Shown here one piece after another: positions 9,671-18,895 of a stretch of DNA of 64,000 nucleotides. Source of the stretch: Deinococcus gobiensis I-0 (GTDB lineage Bacteria > Deinococcota > Deinococci > Deinococcales > Deinococcaceae); the NCBI RefSeq assembly GCF_000252445.1, contig NC_017790.1, positions 239,001-303,000 of the forward strand, given 5' to 3'. A model generated the notes under the pieces. That model did not search any database. It was not told the origin of the DNA and was given only the letters and a program-made list of their open reading frames with translations. A program made the translations under genes and the position numbers. Within the stretch, counting starts at the first letter, position 1. Every line of letters begins with the position of its first letter.

Positions 9671-10591
9671 ATGCACCGCGCGCTGAGCATCGCCGTACCG
9701 GCGGCGTCCACCGACCGGCTGCTGGCCGATCTGGCACCGCTGGACGCCGTGATCGCCCTGAGCGTGAGCCGGGGCGCGTCGGTCAAGCCGCCGGGTGACG
9801 TGATCGTGGCGCACGTCCTGAACGACGGGGCCGACGAGGTGCTGCGCCGGGTCGAGGCCCTGTGCCCGCAGTTCTCGGTCGCCACCAGTGAGGTCAGCGC
9901 CATTCTGGACCCTGACGCCCACGACCGCGTGCTGCGCGATGTGGACGAGGCGCTGTGGGAGGAGATCGCCGCCGGGCTGCGCCACCAGATCCGCGTGACG
10001 CCCAACTTCCTGGGGCTGATGGCCCTGGGGGGCGTGCTGGCCTCGGTCGGCATGACGACGGGCGGCACGCCGCAGGTCCTGGCCTTCGTGGCGGCCTCCA
10101 TCATCTCGCCGGGCTTCGAGCCGATCGCCAAGGTGGCGCTGGGGCTGGTGCTGCGCCAGCGGGTGGCCCTGAAACTGGGGGCGCAGGCGGCGCTGGCGGG
10201 CTACGCGGTGTTCGTCCTGACCGCCGGGCTGACCTTCCTGCTGCTGCGCTGGACCGGCGCGGCGACGGCCGACGATTTCACCGGCAACGCCGAACTCGGT
10301 CGCCTGGCCCACCCGACCGCCGCCGAGGTGCTGTTCTCGGCCGCCGGAGCGCTCGCGGGGGCGGTCATCATGTCGGCCTACCGCCGCAGCGTGATCGCGG
10401 GGGCGCTCGTGGCCCTGGTGCTCATGCCCGCCGCCGCGACGGTCGGCATGGCGCTGACCCTGGGCCGCCCCGACCTCGCCGCCGAGGGCCTGGAGCGTTT
10501 CGGCCTCGACGCCCTGCTCGTGGTGGGGCTGTGCTCGCTCGTCTTCGGGATCAAGCAGGTGGCCGTGCACCGCCGCAGGCCGCTGCTGTAA
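9671..10591 (+). CDS. DUF389 integral membrane protein
   Basis: 306 residues. The first 90 or so form a soluble domain containing VIVAHVLNDGADEVL. Four to six hydrophobic helices follow, with the DUF389-type core SIISPGFEPIAKVALGL. Function of the family is unknown; it is a presumed inner-membrane protein. The start is the ATG at 9671, and a TAGGCT box lies at 9636-9641, leaving a short leader. It converges on the DUF1440 gene, with a hairpin between them. Confidence 0.8.
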   Translation: MHRALSIAVPAASTDRLLADLAPLDAVIALSVSRGASVKPPGDVIVAHVLNDGADEVLRRVEALCPQFSVATSEVSAILDPDAHDRVLRDVDEALWEEIAAGLRHQIRVTPNFLGLMALGGVLASVGMTTGGTPQVLAFVAASIISPGFEPIAKVALGLVLRQRVALKLGAQAALAGYAVFVLTAGLTFLLLRWTGAATADDFTGNAELGRLAHPTAAEVLFSAAGALAGAVIMSAYRRSVIAGALVALVLMPAAATVGMALTLGRPDLAAEGLERFGLDALLVVGLCSLVFGIKQVAVHRRRPLL

Positions 10592-10599
10592 CCGGCGAG

Positions 10600-10629
10600 G
10601 CGGCCTCTGCCCGGCAGGGGAGAGGCCGC
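10600..10629. terminator. Bidirectional hairpin between convergent genes
   Basis: A perfect 9-bp stem GCGGCCTCT / AGAGGCCGC with a 12-base loop in the 53-base gap between two convergent genes. There is no T-run. Confidence 0.55.
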
Positions 10630-10644
10630 AGGCGAGGACCGGGT

Positions 10645-11184
10645 TCAGTCCATCCGGTCGAGCGCGGCCTCGATGGCGCGGCGGGTCAATTCGGTGGTGA
10701 GGCCGAAAGCCAGGTGCGAGCCCGATTCCCACAGCACGGCGGCCAGGGGCAGCTGCCAGGGCCACGCCTGAAAGCCGGTGGCGGGCACGGCGGTCGCGTG
10801 GGTCAGGCCGTACATGACGGCTCCGGCGGGGACGCCCGCGCCGCGCGTCACGCCCGGGTTCACGGCGGCCAGGGCCCCGTAGGCCGCGCCCAGCGTCGCC
10901 CCCAGGGTGTAGTGGATGACCTGCTGGCCCTTGAGCTTGGCGTCCTTCGATGGGGTGTGGCCGGTCAGGGCCTCGTCGGCCGCCTTGATCATCTCGGCGG
11001 GGGGCATGTGGTCCTGGCGGCCGATGGGATCGGCGCCGATCATCTTCTTCTGCTCGGGGGTGGGGGGAAAGGCCTTCTCGGTCAGGCGCTGGAGGGGCGG
11101 CTCGGCCAGCGACTTGACGTAGGCACCCACCAGACCGGCCACGGCGCCCACCAGCGCGCCACGCAGGGGATCAGCTCGTTTCAT
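10645..11184 (-). CDS. DUF1440 (YagU-family) membrane protein
   Basis: 179 residues, [25 protein letters not shown] and then EPP, the N-terminal Gly/Ala-rich helix and K..E..P pattern of DUF1440/YagU proteins. Three further hydrophobic segments follow (around residues 85-105, 110-130 and 145-165). YagU of E. coli has been linked to acid tolerance; no role is evident here. The start was set at 11184 because TATGCT lies seven bases upstream, matching the leaderless pattern. An in-frame ATG at 11196 lies inside that box. Confidence 0.75.
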   Translation of the reverse strand: MKRADPLRGALVGAVAGLVGAYVKSLAEPPLQRLTEKAFPPTPEQKKMIGADPIGRQDHMPPAEMIKAADEALTGHTPSKDAKLKGQQVIHYTLGATLGAAYGALAAVNPGVTRGAGVPAGAVMYGLTHATAVPATGFQAWPWQLPLAAVLWESGSHLAFGLTTELTRRAIEAALDRMD

Positions 11185-11266
11185 GCTGGGCAGCATAAAG
11201 GGCCCACTCCGGCGTCCGGCGGCGTGTAAAGGCCCTCTCAAGCCGCGTGCGTTACCCTGGCCTGTC

Positions 11267-11938
11267 ATGGCTCCCACCCCCGAACGCTACGCCAAGATCC
11301 GCCGCGTGCTGAGCAAGCGCCAGCCCACCCTGACCGTCCTGATGGACGAGGTCAACAAGCCCCACAACCTCAGCGCCATCGTGCGCACCTGCGACGCGGT
11401 GGGGGTCCTGGAGGCCCACGCCGTGCCGCCCAGGCACGGTACCCTGGCCGCCTTCGAGGGCCACACCTACGACGCGACCTCCGGCAGCGCGCACAAGTGG
11501 GTCAGGGTCAACCCCCACGCCGACGCCGTGGGCGCGGTGCGCGAGTTGCAGGGACGCGGCTTTCAGGTGCTCGCCACGCACCTCTCGCAGCGCAGCGTGG
11601 ACTACCGCGAACTCGACTACACCCGCCCGACCTGTGTGCTGCTGGGCGCCGAGAAGTGGGGCGTGTCGGACGAGGCCGCCGACGCCGCCGACGCCAACAT
11701 CGTCATTCCGATGTACGGCATGGTCCAGAGCCTCAACGTGTCGGTGGCCGCCGCCAGCATCCTGTTCGAGGCCCAGCGCCAGCGCCTCGCCGCCGGGATG
11801 TACGGGACGCCGCAGCTCGCGCCCGAGGCCCTGGAGGCCCTGGCCTTCGAGTGGGCCTACCCCGACCTCGCGCCCCTGTACCGCGAGCGCGGCGAGGCGT
11901 ATCCGGCGCTCGACGAGGCGGGCCGGATCGTGTCCTGA
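11267..11938 (+). CDS. TrmH/SpoU-family RNA 2'-O-methyltransferase (tRNA Gm18 type)
   Basis: 223 residues. N-terminal basic segment [28 protein letters not shown], motif 1 [13 protein letters not shown], motif 2 [10 protein letters not shown] and motif 3 [17 protein letters not shown]: all SPOUT knot motifs are present. The N-terminal and C-terminal extensions resemble TrmH, which methylates G18 of tRNA using SAM, rather than rRNA methyltransferases. A TACCCT box (11253-11258) lies eight bases before the ATG. The gene diverges from the DUF1440 gene. Confidence 0.88.
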   Translation: MAPTPERYAKIRRVLSKRQPTLTVLMDEVNKPHNLSAIVRTCDAVGVLEAHAVPPRHGTLAAFEGHTYDATSGSAHKWVRVNPHADAVGAVRELQGRGFQVLATHLSQRSVDYRELDYTRPTCVLLGAEKWGVSDEAADAADANIVIPMYGMVQSLNVSVAAASILFEAQRQRLAAGMYGTPQLAPEALEALAFEWAYPDLAPLYRERGEAYPALDEAGRIVS

Positions 11939-12032
11939 GTGGGCTGGAGCGCGCTGCTGTGCATAGCGTGCATTGCGTTCGTGCGTTCGCCGGGGACTGT
12001 AGGGGGGCGGAACGGTAGACTGCCCGCACTCT

Positions 12033-12857
12033 ATGTTCGGACTCGAAATGCCCCCTATCACGCCCGAATTCTGGGCGATTCTCGGCACCCTGATTCTGCT
12101 CGAGGGGCTGCTCTCGGCCGACAACGCGCTCGTGCTGGCGGTCATGGTGCGTCACCTCAAGGGCGACCTCCAGCGTAAGGCGCTGGCCTACGGCATCGGC
12201 GGCGCGGTCGTGCTGCGCATCGTGGGGGTGCTGCTCGCCAGCTACATCCTCGAATACTGGTGGCTGCGCGCCTTCGGGGCCGCCTACCTCGCATACTTGG
12301 CCATCAGCCACTTCGTCAAGCACAAGGGCACCGAGGACGAGGCCGACGACAAGGCCAAGGGCCGGGGCTTCTGGGCGACCGTGGTGCTGCTCAACCTCAC
12401 CGACCTGGCCTTCAGCGTGGACAGCATCCTGGCGGGTGTGGCCCTCATTCCGCGCGGCATGGCCCGCGAGCAGGGCCTGACCATCGTGGTCATCGGCGGC
12501 ATCATCGGCCTGATCCTGATGCGGATCGCCGCGACCGTGTTCCTCAAGCTGCTCAACAAGTACCCGGCCTTCGACAACGTGGCCTACGCCCTGGTCGGCT
12601 GGATCGCGGTCAAGCTCGCCGTCGAGACGCTCGAAGCCGCCCATGAGGTCTTTCCCTCGGTGCCCACCTTTCACCTGCCCGCCGCCGCGTTCTGGGGCGT
12701 CATGGCCGCCATCGGCATCATCGGGTCCTTCCTGGCGACCCGCAAGCCCGCGATGAGCGACGCCGCCGCCGAGGCCAAGGCCGAGGCCGTGGTCGGCGAG
12801 ATCGACGACACGGTGGCCGACGCCGCCGACGGGCGCATCGACGGCCGCAAGGGCTGA
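12033..12857 (+). CDS. TerC/Alx-family integral membrane protein
   Basis: 274 residues with seven or eight hydrophobic helices. The family signatures are [20 protein letters not shown] in the first helix and [18 protein letters not shown] in the fourth, each with an acidic residue inside the membrane. TerC-family proteins are tied to tellurite resistance and, for Alx/MntX-like and YceF/YkoY-like members, to Mn2+ export and metallation of exported proteins. Mn handling matters in Deinococcus, but that link is inference. The C-terminal tail is Ala/Glu/Asp-rich and cytoplasmic. TAGACT (12016-12021) is 11 bases before the ATG and there is no Shine-Dalgarno. Confidence 0.9.
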   Translation: MFGLEMPPITPEFWAILGTLILLEGLLSADNALVLAVMVRHLKGDLQRKALAYGIGGAVVLRIVGVLLASYILEYWWLRAFGAAYLAYLAISHFVKHKGTEDEADDKAKGRGFWATVVLLNLTDLAFSVDSILAGVALIPRGMAREQGLTIVVIGGIIGLILMRIAATVFLKLLNKYPAFDNVAYALVGWIAVKLAVETLEAAHEVFPSVPTFHLPAAAFWGVMAAIGIIGSFLATRKPAMSDAAAEAKAEAVVGEIDDTVADAADGRIDGRKG

Positions 12858-12883
12858 GCCGCTCCCCCTCGCCAACTCCCGCG

Positions 12884-12915
12884 CCGCCCCGGACACGTTC
12901 CGGGGCGGCTTTTTC
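12884..12915 (+). terminator. Intrinsic terminator after terC
   Basis: A GC stem of about 9-10 bp (CGCCCCGGA / TCCGGGGCG) with a 4-base loop, followed by GGCTTTTT. It lies 26 bases after the stop codon. Confidence 0.88.
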
Positions 12916-12999
12916 GTGGCCCGTACCGGGGGGCGGGTGGCAAGGTGTCTTCACAAGCCCTGGCCTGGGGCTGACCGGGCGCGGCGTAGACTGGCCGCC

Positions 13000-14229
13000 A
13001 TGAGTGACCTGCTCGATACCGTGCGCGGCCTGGCGAAGAAAACCGACAGCAAGATCCTGATGGTCGTGCTCGACGGCGTGGGCGGCCTGCCGCTGACCCT
13101 GAACGGCGAGACCGAACTGGCGAGCGCCAAGACCCCCAACCTCGACGCGCTGGCCCAGGAATCGCAGCTCGGCCTCGTGGAACTCGTCGGCGCGGGCATC
13201 ACGCCCGGCAGCGGCCCCGGCCACCTCTCGCTGTTCGGCTACGACCCACTGCGCTACGTGGTGGGGCGCGGGGCGCTTTCGGCGGTGGGCATCGGCGTCA
13301 AGCTCAACTCGGGCGACGTGGCCGTGCGCGGCAACTTCGCCACGCTGGGCGCGGGGCGCGTCATCGACGACCGGCGCGCGGGCCGCCCCAGCGACGAGAA
13401 GAACGCCGAGATCGTGACGCTCCTCAAGGGCGCGATTCCCGAGATCGACGGCGTGCCGGTCGAGATCTACACCGAGTCCGAGCACCGCTTCGTGGTCGTG
13501 TTCCGCGCGCAGGGCGAGCCGCTGGGCGCCAACCTCAGCGACGTGGACCCGCAGGTGACCGGCGTGCCGCCCATGCAGGCCCAGGCCCAGGACCCCGCGA
13601 GCGAGAAGACCGCCGGGCTGGTCAACGCCTTCGTGGCCCGCGCCGAGGAAGCCCTGAAGGGCGAGGAGCAGGTCAACGGCGTGCTGTTCCGGGGCTACAG
13701 CGACGTGCCGCACTTCCCCAGCTTCGAGGACGCCTACCAGCTCGGGGCCGCCTGCATCGCCAGCTACCCAATGTACAAGGGCCTCGCCAGCCTGGTCGGT
13801 ATGGACGTGCTGGAGGTCGAGGGCCACGAGGACGCCCTGGACGGCAAGGTCAAGGCCCTGACCGAGAACTGGGCCAAGTACGACTTCTTCTACTTCCACG
13901 TCAAGAAGACCGACAGCACCGGCGAGGACGGCGACTTCGCCGAGAAGGTCCACAAGATCGAGATCTTCGACGAGCTGCTGCCCCAGCTGCTGGCCCTGAA
14001 GCCCGACGTGATCGCCATCGTGGGCGACCACAGCACGCCCAGCAAGCTGCTGAGCCACTCCTGGCACCCCGTGCCCCTGCTCATCCGCAGCGAGCACGGC
14101 CGCAAGGACCACGCCGCCCGCTACACCGAGGAAGAGGCCCAGAAGGGCAGCCTCGGCCTGCGCCGTGGCCCCGACGTGATGCCCCTGCTGATGGCGAACG
14201 CCCTGAAGCTGAACAAGTACGGGGCGTAA
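13000..14229 (+). CDS. apgM: 2,3-bisphosphoglycerate-independent phosphoglycerate mutase, archaeal type
   Basis: 409 residues, typical of the ApgM branch. It interconverts 3- and 2-phosphoglycerate in glycolysis and gluconeogenesis. Seen: the MVVLDGVGG metal-binding start, [27 protein letters not shown] with the nucleophile region, and IVGDHSTPS plus [11 protein letters not shown] near the C-terminus. The ATG at 13000 has TAGACT at 12987-12992 followed by seven bases, an exemplary leaderless start. It is monocistronic, converging on the MocR gene. Confidence 0.93.
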   Translation: MSDLLDTVRGLAKKTDSKILMVVLDGVGGLPLTLNGETELASAKTPNLDALAQESQLGLVELVGAGITPGSGPGHLSLFGYDPLRYVVGRGALSAVGIGVKLNSGDVAVRGNFATLGAGRVIDDRRAGRPSDEKNAEIVTLLKGAIPEIDGVPVEIYTESEHRFVVVFRAQGEPLGANLSDVDPQVTGVPPMQAQAQDPASEKTAGLVNAFVARAEEALKGEEQVNGVLFRGYSDVPHFPSFEDAYQLGAACIASYPMYKGLASLVGMDVLEVEGHEDALDGKVKALTENWAKYDFFYFHVKKTDSTGEDGDFAEKVHKIEIFDELLPQLLALKPDVIAIVGDHSTPSKLLSHSWHPVPLLIRSEHGRKDHAARYTEEEAQKGSLGLRRGPDVMPLLMANALKLNKYGA

Positions 14230-14241
14230 GCGGGAAGCGGG

Positions 14242-14279
14242 GGGTGGGAAGCGGAACCGCGCGGTTCCACTTCCCACCC
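14242..14279. terminator. Bidirectional hairpin between apgM and the MocR gene
   Basis: GGGTGGGAAG-C-GGAACC / GGTTCC-A-CTTCCCACCC: 16 paired positions with one mismatch and a GCGC loop, filling the 55-base gap between two convergent genes. Confidence 0.75.
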
Positions 14280-14284
14280 GCCCT

Positions 14285-15706
14285 TTACGCCAGGCGCTCG
14301 CCGCGCTGCTGGTGCTCGTGCCACGCGGCCCGGAGCCGTCCGACGGCCTCGGGCAGCTGGGCCGGGTCGAGGGTGAAGGGCAGGCGCAGGTAGGCGTCGG
14401 GCAGGTCGCCCACGGCCATCGAGGCCCCTGGAAAGAGTCGCACGCCCCGCCGTGCCGCGCCGTGGATGAAGCTGCTCGCGCTGCGGGTGGGCAGTTCGAC
14501 CCACAGGAACTGCCCGCCCTGGGGCAACGTGAACTGCCAGTCGGGCAGCTCGGCGCGCAGCAGCCCGGCCAGCAGGTCGCGCGCCGGGGTCACGGCGGCG
14601 CGGCGCTCGGCCCGCAGCCGGGGCAGGTGGCGCAGCAGGTGCAGCGCGAGGTGCTGCGTGGGCAGCCCGCCGCCGAAGTCGGCCAGCGTCTTGGCCTGCA
14701 TGACCACGCGGCCCAGGCCGCGCGCGCCCTCGCCGCCCGGCAGCCGCAGCCAGCCCACCCGCAGCCCCGCCCAGTACAGCTTGGACAGCGAACCCACGTT
14801 GAAGATGGGCGCGTCCGGCGCGAAACAGGCCAGCCGGGGCGGAGGCGCGTCCTCGCCGAAGCCCAGGTCGATCAGGGTATCGTCCTCGATGGTGGGCAGC
14901 CCCACCTCGGCCACTGTTCCCGCGAGGCGCTGCCGGGCGCGGGCGGGCAGCACCGCGCCGGTCGGGTTCTGGAAGGTGGGGGTTAGGAAGGCCAGGCGGG
15001 GGGAATGCGCGCGTGCGCCCGCCGCGAAGTCGTCCGGCAGGACGCCCTGCGCGGTGACCGGCACGCCCCGCAGCGTCGCCCCCGCCGCCCGGAACACGTC
15101 GATGGCCCCGAAGTAGGTCGGGGTTTCGAGCAGCGCCGCGTCGCCGGGGCGCAGCAACGCGCCCGCGATCAGCGAGATGGCCTGCTGCGCCCCGCTCGTC
15201 ACGACGATCTGCTCGGGTGTGGTCGGCAGGCCCTCGCGGGTATACAGCGCGGCCAGCTCGGCACGCAGTTCGGGCAACCCCAGCGGGTGATACAGCGACT
15301 CGGCGAAGGCCCCGGCCACCGCCCCGCTCAGCTCGGCGCGCTGGGCGTCGCTCAGGAGGGGCACGGCCACGGTGAGGTCGAGGTCGCCCCCGGCCGCCCC
15401 CACACGCACCGGGCTGCGCAGCTCCAGCGCACGCGCCTGCCGGGGCACGCCCGCCGCCACGCGGGTGCCGCTGCCCCGCCGCCGGATGATCCAGCCGCCG
15501 GCCACCAGCTCGTCGTAGGCGGCGACCACCGTGCTGCGGCTCACCCCCAGCAGGGTGCCCAGCGCGCGTTCGGCGGGCAGCGCCTCGCCCGGCGCGAGCT
15601 GTCCGAGGGCCACCGCGCCGCGCAGGTGGCCCGAGAGCCTCGTGTACAGGGGCCCGGTGCCCGATTGCCAGCCTGAGAGCAGGGCGGTCCAGCGCGGCGC
15701 GTCCAT
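14285..15706 (-). CDS. MocR-type regulator: GntR winged helix fused to an aminotransferase fold
   Basis: 473 residues. Residues about 15-80 form a GntR winged helix (LYTRLSGHLRGAVALGQLAPGEALPAERALG and then VSRSTVVAAYDELVAGGWI). Residues about 110-465 form a fold-type-I aminotransferase domain with the PLP lysine in GSLSKLYWAG and the ligands NPTG and EDDT. Such proteins (GabR, PdxR, TauR) sense PLP-linked ligands and bind direct repeats. It is divergent from the BenE-like transporter gene; three direct repeats lie between them, and the first overlaps this gene's own -35 position. TATGCT lies six bases before the ATG, so the transcript is leaderless. The transporter is the obvious target, but the effector is unknown. 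Confidence 0.9.
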   Translation of the reverse strand: MDAPRWTALLSGWQSGTGPLYTRLSGHLRGAVALGQLAPGEALPAERALGTLLGVSRSTVVAAYDELVAGGWIIRRRGSGTRVAAGVPRQARALELRSPVRVGAAGGDLDLTVAVPLLSDAQRAELSGAVAGAFAESLYHPLGLPELRAELAALYTREGLPTTPEQIVVTSGAQQAISLIAGALLRPGDAALLETPTYFGAIDVFRAAGATLRGVPVTAQGVLPDDFAAGARAHSPRLAFLTPTFQNPTGAVLPARARQRLAGTVAEVGLPTIEDDTLIDLGFGEDAPPPRLACFAPDAPIFNVGSLSKLYWAGLRVGWLRLPGGEGARGLGRVVMQAKTLADFGGGLPTQHLALHLLRHLPRLRAERRAAVTPARDLLAGLLRAELPDWQFTLPQGGQFLWVELPTRSASSFIHGAARRGVRLFPGASMAVGDLPDAYLRLPFTLDPAQLPEAVGRLRAAWHEHQQRGERLA

Positions 15707-15730
15707 GCGGGCAGCATAGGGGGCCGGGCA

Positions 15731-15805
15731 GGCCAATCGGGGCCACGGTGCCCAGACAAGCAGGCCAATCGCCGTCCCATTGCCCCTGTCGCCCAGGCCA
15801 ATCGG
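15731..15805. promoter_or_regulatory. Three direct repeats, probable MocR operator
   Basis: GGCCAATCG occurs at 15731, 15763 and 15796, all in the same orientation and spaced 32 and 33 bases apart, about three helical turns. Copies 1 and 3 extend to GGCCAATCGGGGCC. Copy 1 covers the -35 position of the MocR gene (its -10 TATGCT is 15713-15718), and copy 3 lies just before the CACACT box (15811-15816) of the transporter gene. Same-face direct repeats between divergent genes are the classic MocR/GabR operator arrangement. Confidence 0.7.
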
Positions 15806-15823
15806 GGCCGCACACTGGGACGC

Positions 15824-17119
15824 ATGACCGCCGCGCCTCCCCTCGCCCGTCCCAACTTCTGGCGCGACTCGCACCCCAACGCGGTCCTGAGCGGCCTCGT
15901 CGCCATCCTGATCGGCTGGGCGGGGCCGAACGTGCTGATTTACAGCGTGGCGCAGGCCGCGCACCTCAGCGACGCGACCGCCATGTCGTGGCTGTGGGGG
16001 CACGCCATCTTCGCCGGGCTGGCGGGCATCGTCCTGAGCCTGCGCACCCGCATGCCCATCCTGTCCACCTGGTCCACGCCGGGCATCGCGCTGCTGCTCA
16101 CGGCGCTGCCGGGCATTCCCTTCGCGCAGGCCATCGGGGCCTTCCTCACCAGCGCCGTGCTCGTCATCCTGCTGGGCACCTTCCGGCCGCTGACGCGGGC
16201 GCTGGGGGCCATTCCGCCGCATCTGGCCGCCGCGCTCAACGCCGCGATCCTGCTGCCCTTCGGCTTTCACGCGGCGCAGGCCTTCGGGCAGGAGCCGCTG
16301 CTCGTCGGGCTGATGGTGCTGACGTACTTCCTGGTGCGGCAGTGGCGGCCCCTGTGGGCCGTGGCGGGCGTGCTCGTGGTCGGCGTGGCGGCGAGCGCGG
16401 GGCTGGGGCTGTGGCACCCCGCGCCGGTCGCGGTCGCGCTGACCGCGCCGCAACTCGTGTGGCCCGAATTCAGCCTGCGCGCCACCCTGAACCTCGCGCT
16501 GCCGCTGACCCTGCTGGCCTTCACCGGGCAGTTCGTGCCGGGTTTCGGGGTCCTGAAGGTGAACGGCTACGAGCCCGCGCCGGGACCGGTGCTGCGCGTC
16601 TGCGGACTAGCGAGCGCGGCGGCGGCCTTCGTGGGCTGCCACAACCTGACCCTGGGGGCGCTGCTCGCCAACATCGTCAGCGGCCCCGAGGCGCACCCCG
16701 ACCCCGCACGGCGCTACACGGCGGCGGTGTGGGCGGGCGTGTTCAACATCGCGTTCGGGCTGTTCGCGGGCACTTTCCTGCACCTGCTGGGCATCCTGCC
16801 GGTGCAGGCGCTCGCGGCGCTCGCCGGGCTGGCGCTGCTGGCCGCCATCGGCAGCAGCCTCCAGGCGGGCTTCCGGGACGCGCCGGGCAGCCTCGCGCCC
16901 GCGCTGGTGGTGCTCGTGACCCTCAGCGGCGTCACCCCGCTGGGCATCGGGGCGGCCTTCTGGGGCATCCTCGCCGGGCTGGCCGTGCATGCGCTGGAGG
17001 TCACGGGCGCGCGGCGGCGGGCGGCGCAGGTTCCAGTGGTCCAGACTCCAGCCGCCCAGTCCCCAGCCACCCAGTCCCCAGCAGTCCAGCCTCCGCCCGA
17101 GGCTTCCGCGCCCCGCTGA
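15824..17119 (+). CDS. BenE-family transporter
   Basis: 431 residues with about 12 hydrophobic helices. It matches the benzoate/H+ symporter (BenE) family: FWRDSHPNAVLSGLVAILIGWAGP at the start, STWSTPGIALL, IPPHLAAALNAAILLPFG and FVGCHNLTLGALLANIVSG. The substrate is unknown, because no aromatic-degradation genes are nearby. Divergent from, and probably controlled by, the MocR regulator. The last 30 or so residues form a cytoplasmic Gln/Pro/Ala-rich tail encoded partly by a 15-base tandem repeat. A CACACT box lies seven bases before the ATG. Confidence 0.88.
   Translation: MTAAPPLARPNFWRDSHPNAVLSGLVAILIGWAGPNVLIYSVAQAAHLSDATAMSWLWGHAIFAGLAGIVLSLRTRMPILSTWSTPGIALLLTALPGIPFAQAIGAFLTSAVLVILLGTFRPLTRALGAIPPHLAAALNAAILLPFGFHAAQAFGQEPLLVGLMVLTYFLVRQWRPLWAVAGVLVVGVAASAGLGLWHPAPVAVALTAPQLVWPEFSLRATLNLALPLTLLAFTGQFVPGFGVLKVNGYEPAPGPVLRVCGLASAAAAFVGCHNLTLGALLANIVSGPEAHPDPARRYTAAVWAGVFNIAFGLFAGTFLHLLGILPVQALAALAGLALLAAIGSSLQAGFRDAPGSLAPALVVLVTLSGVTPLGIGAAFWGILAGLAVHALEVTGARRRAAQVPVVQTPAAQSPATQSPAVQPPPEASAPR
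17055..17082 (+). repeat. 15-base tandem repeat in the BenE tail
   Basis: CCCAGTCCCCAGC occurs at 17055-17067 and again at 17070-17082, with degenerate copies on either side. It encodes the Q-S-P-A repeats of the C-terminal tail and could vary in copy number. Confidence 0.6.
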
Positions 17120-17134
17120 GGCTTCACCCCGGCC

Positions 17135-17170
17135 CAGACCCCCGTTCCAGGGACAGGGAACGGGGGTCTG
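17135..17170 (+). terminator. Strong hairpin after the BenE gene
   Basis: A stem of 14 or more bp, CAGACCCCCGTTCC / GGAACGGGGGTCTG, with a loop of about 8 bases, 15 bases after the stop. Only two T follow, so it is a strong hairpin without a long U-tract. Confidence 0.7.
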
Positions 17171-17248
17171 TTGCAGCTGCGGGCAGAGGCGTACAGTGGC
17201 TCCACGACCGACAATCCACGCGCCGCTCCCCCTCCTGGAGGTCTGCCC

Positions 17249-18814
17249 ATGAAGACGCCGCTGACGCCTCTCGATCTGGTCCGCCGGGGCCTGAAGGTCT
17301 ATCCCGACCGCGTGGCGGTGATCCAGCCGGGCGGCCGGCAGTTCACGTACCGCGAGTGGGGCGGGCGCATCTACCGGCTGGCGCGCGCGGTGGCGGAGGC
17401 GGGTTATGCCGGGGCGCAGGTCGGGGTGCTCTCGCCCAACACGCACGGCGGCCTGCTGGCCTACGCGGGGGTGCCCTGGGCGGGCGCGGTCCTCGTGCCG
17501 CTCAACACCCGCCTGAGTGCCGAGGAATACGCCTTCCAGCTGCGGCACGCCGAGGTGCGGCTGCTGCTGGTGGACGAGTCTTTAGAGCCCCGCGTGCGCG
17601 ACGTGGCCCGCGACCTGGGCACCGAGGTCTGGGTGCTCGGCGAGGGCGAGGCGGGGGCCGCCTTCGAGGCGCGGCTGGCCGCCCAGGACGCCTCGCCGCT
17701 GCCCTACGCGGTCGCGGACGAGGACGACACCCTCACCATCAACTTCACCTCCGGCACGACAAGCAGCCCCAAGGGCGTGATGCTCACGCACCGCAACAGC
17801 CTCCTGAACGCCACCGAGACGATCTACAGCTTCAAGTTCGACCAGGACAGCGTGTACCTGCACACCCTGCCGGACTTCCATGCCAACGGCTGGGGCGGGG
17901 TCTGGAGCGGTTTCGGGGTGGGGGTCACGCACGTCACGCTGCCGGCGGTGCGCGCGGCCGAGGCCTACGCCGCTATCGAACAGTACGGGGTCACGCACCT
18001 GTGCGCCGCGCCGACGGTCCTTTCGATGCTCACCGACCCGGCCACGGCGCGCCCGCTGTCCCGGCCGGTGCGCGTGGTCACCGCCGGCAGCCCGCCGCAC
18101 GCCCGCACTATCGCGGACATGAACGCCCTGGGCTTTCACGTCACGCAGGCGTACGGCCTGACCGAAACCAGCCCGCTCATCACCGTGGCCGAGCTGAGTG
18201 CCGCGCAAGAAGCCCTGCCCACCGCCGAGCGCGCGCCGCTGGTCGCCCGCCAGGGCTTCGAGATGCTGCTGGCCGGCGAGGTGGAGGTCCTGGCCGAGGA
18301 CCTGTCCCCGGTGCCCCACGACGGCCAGACCCTGGGCGAGATCATGGTGCGCGGCAACCTCGTCATGAAGGGCTATTTCCGCAACCCCGAGGCGACCGAG
18401 AGGGCGCTGGCGGGCGGCTGGTTCCATACGGGCGACGTGGCGGTCACGCACCCCGACGGCCGCATTGAGATCCGCGACCGCAACAAGGACGTGATCATCT
18501 CGGGCGGCGAGAACATCAGCAGCGTGGAGATCGAGGGCGTGCTCTACGCCCACCCGGCCGTGCGCGAGGCGGTGGTGGTCGCCATGCCCGATCCGCGCTG
18601 GGGCGAGGTGCCCTGCGCCTTCGTGGCGCTGCACGGCGGCCACGCGGCCAGCCCCGAGGACCTCACGGCGCACGTGCGTACGCGTCTGGCGGGCTTCAAG
18701 GTGCCCAAGCACTACGAATTCCGCGACGACCTGCCCAAGACCGCCAGCGGCAAGTTCCAGAAGTTCGTGCTGCGCGCCGAGCTGTGGGAGGGCCAGACCC
18801 GGCTGGTGAACTAG
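17249..18814 (+). CDS. AMP-binding acyl-CoA ligase (medium/long-chain fatty acid CoA synthetase family)
   Basis: 521 residues of the ANL superfamily, activating a carboxylate with ATP and CoA. P-loop-like TSGTTSSPKGVM, YGLTETSP (A5), GWFHTGDVA and DRNKDVIISGGENISS (A7/A8), and the C-terminal catalytic lysine in PKTASGKFQK are all intact. LHTLPDFHANGW is typical of plant AAE-like and bacterial acyl-CoA synthetases. The start at 17249 is chosen for the CTGGAGG ribosome site eight bases upstream. The substrate acid cannot be deduced. Confidence 0.9.
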   Translation: MKTPLTPLDLVRRGLKVYPDRVAVIQPGGRQFTYREWGGRIYRLARAVAEAGYAGAQVGVLSPNTHGGLLAYAGVPWAGAVLVPLNTRLSAEEYAFQLRHAEVRLLLVDESLEPRVRDVARDLGTEVWVLGEGEAGAAFEARLAAQDASPLPYAVADEDDTLTINFTSGTTSSPKGVMLTHRNSLLNATETIYSFKFDQDSVYLHTLPDFHANGWGGVWSGFGVGVTHVTLPAVRAAEAYAAIEQYGVTHLCAAPTVLSMLTDPATARPLSRPVRVVTAGSPPHARTIADMNALGFHVTQAYGLTETSPLITVAELSAAQEALPTAERAPLVARQGFEMLLAGEVEVLAEDLSPVPHDGQTLGEIMVRGNLVMKGYFRNPEATERALAGGWFHTGDVAVTHPDGRIEIRDRNKDVIISGGENISSVEIEGVLYAHPAVREAVVVAMPDPRWGEVPCAFVALHGGHAASPEDLTAHVRTRLAGFKVPKHYEFRDDLPKTASGKFQKFVLRAELWEGQTRLVN

Positions 18815-18895
18815 GGCAGGGGGGGAAGCCTACCCCCCCCAGTGCCGGGGGCCGGGCTTACGCTGCGGGTCAGTTGATCCGGGGGCTCCGGCTTC

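Noticed and set aside
14121..15815. 564-codon minus-strand frame overlapping the MocR gene
   Set aside because: Off-frame reading of the MocR gene; Arg/Gly/Ala-rich and crosses the terminator at the apgM end.
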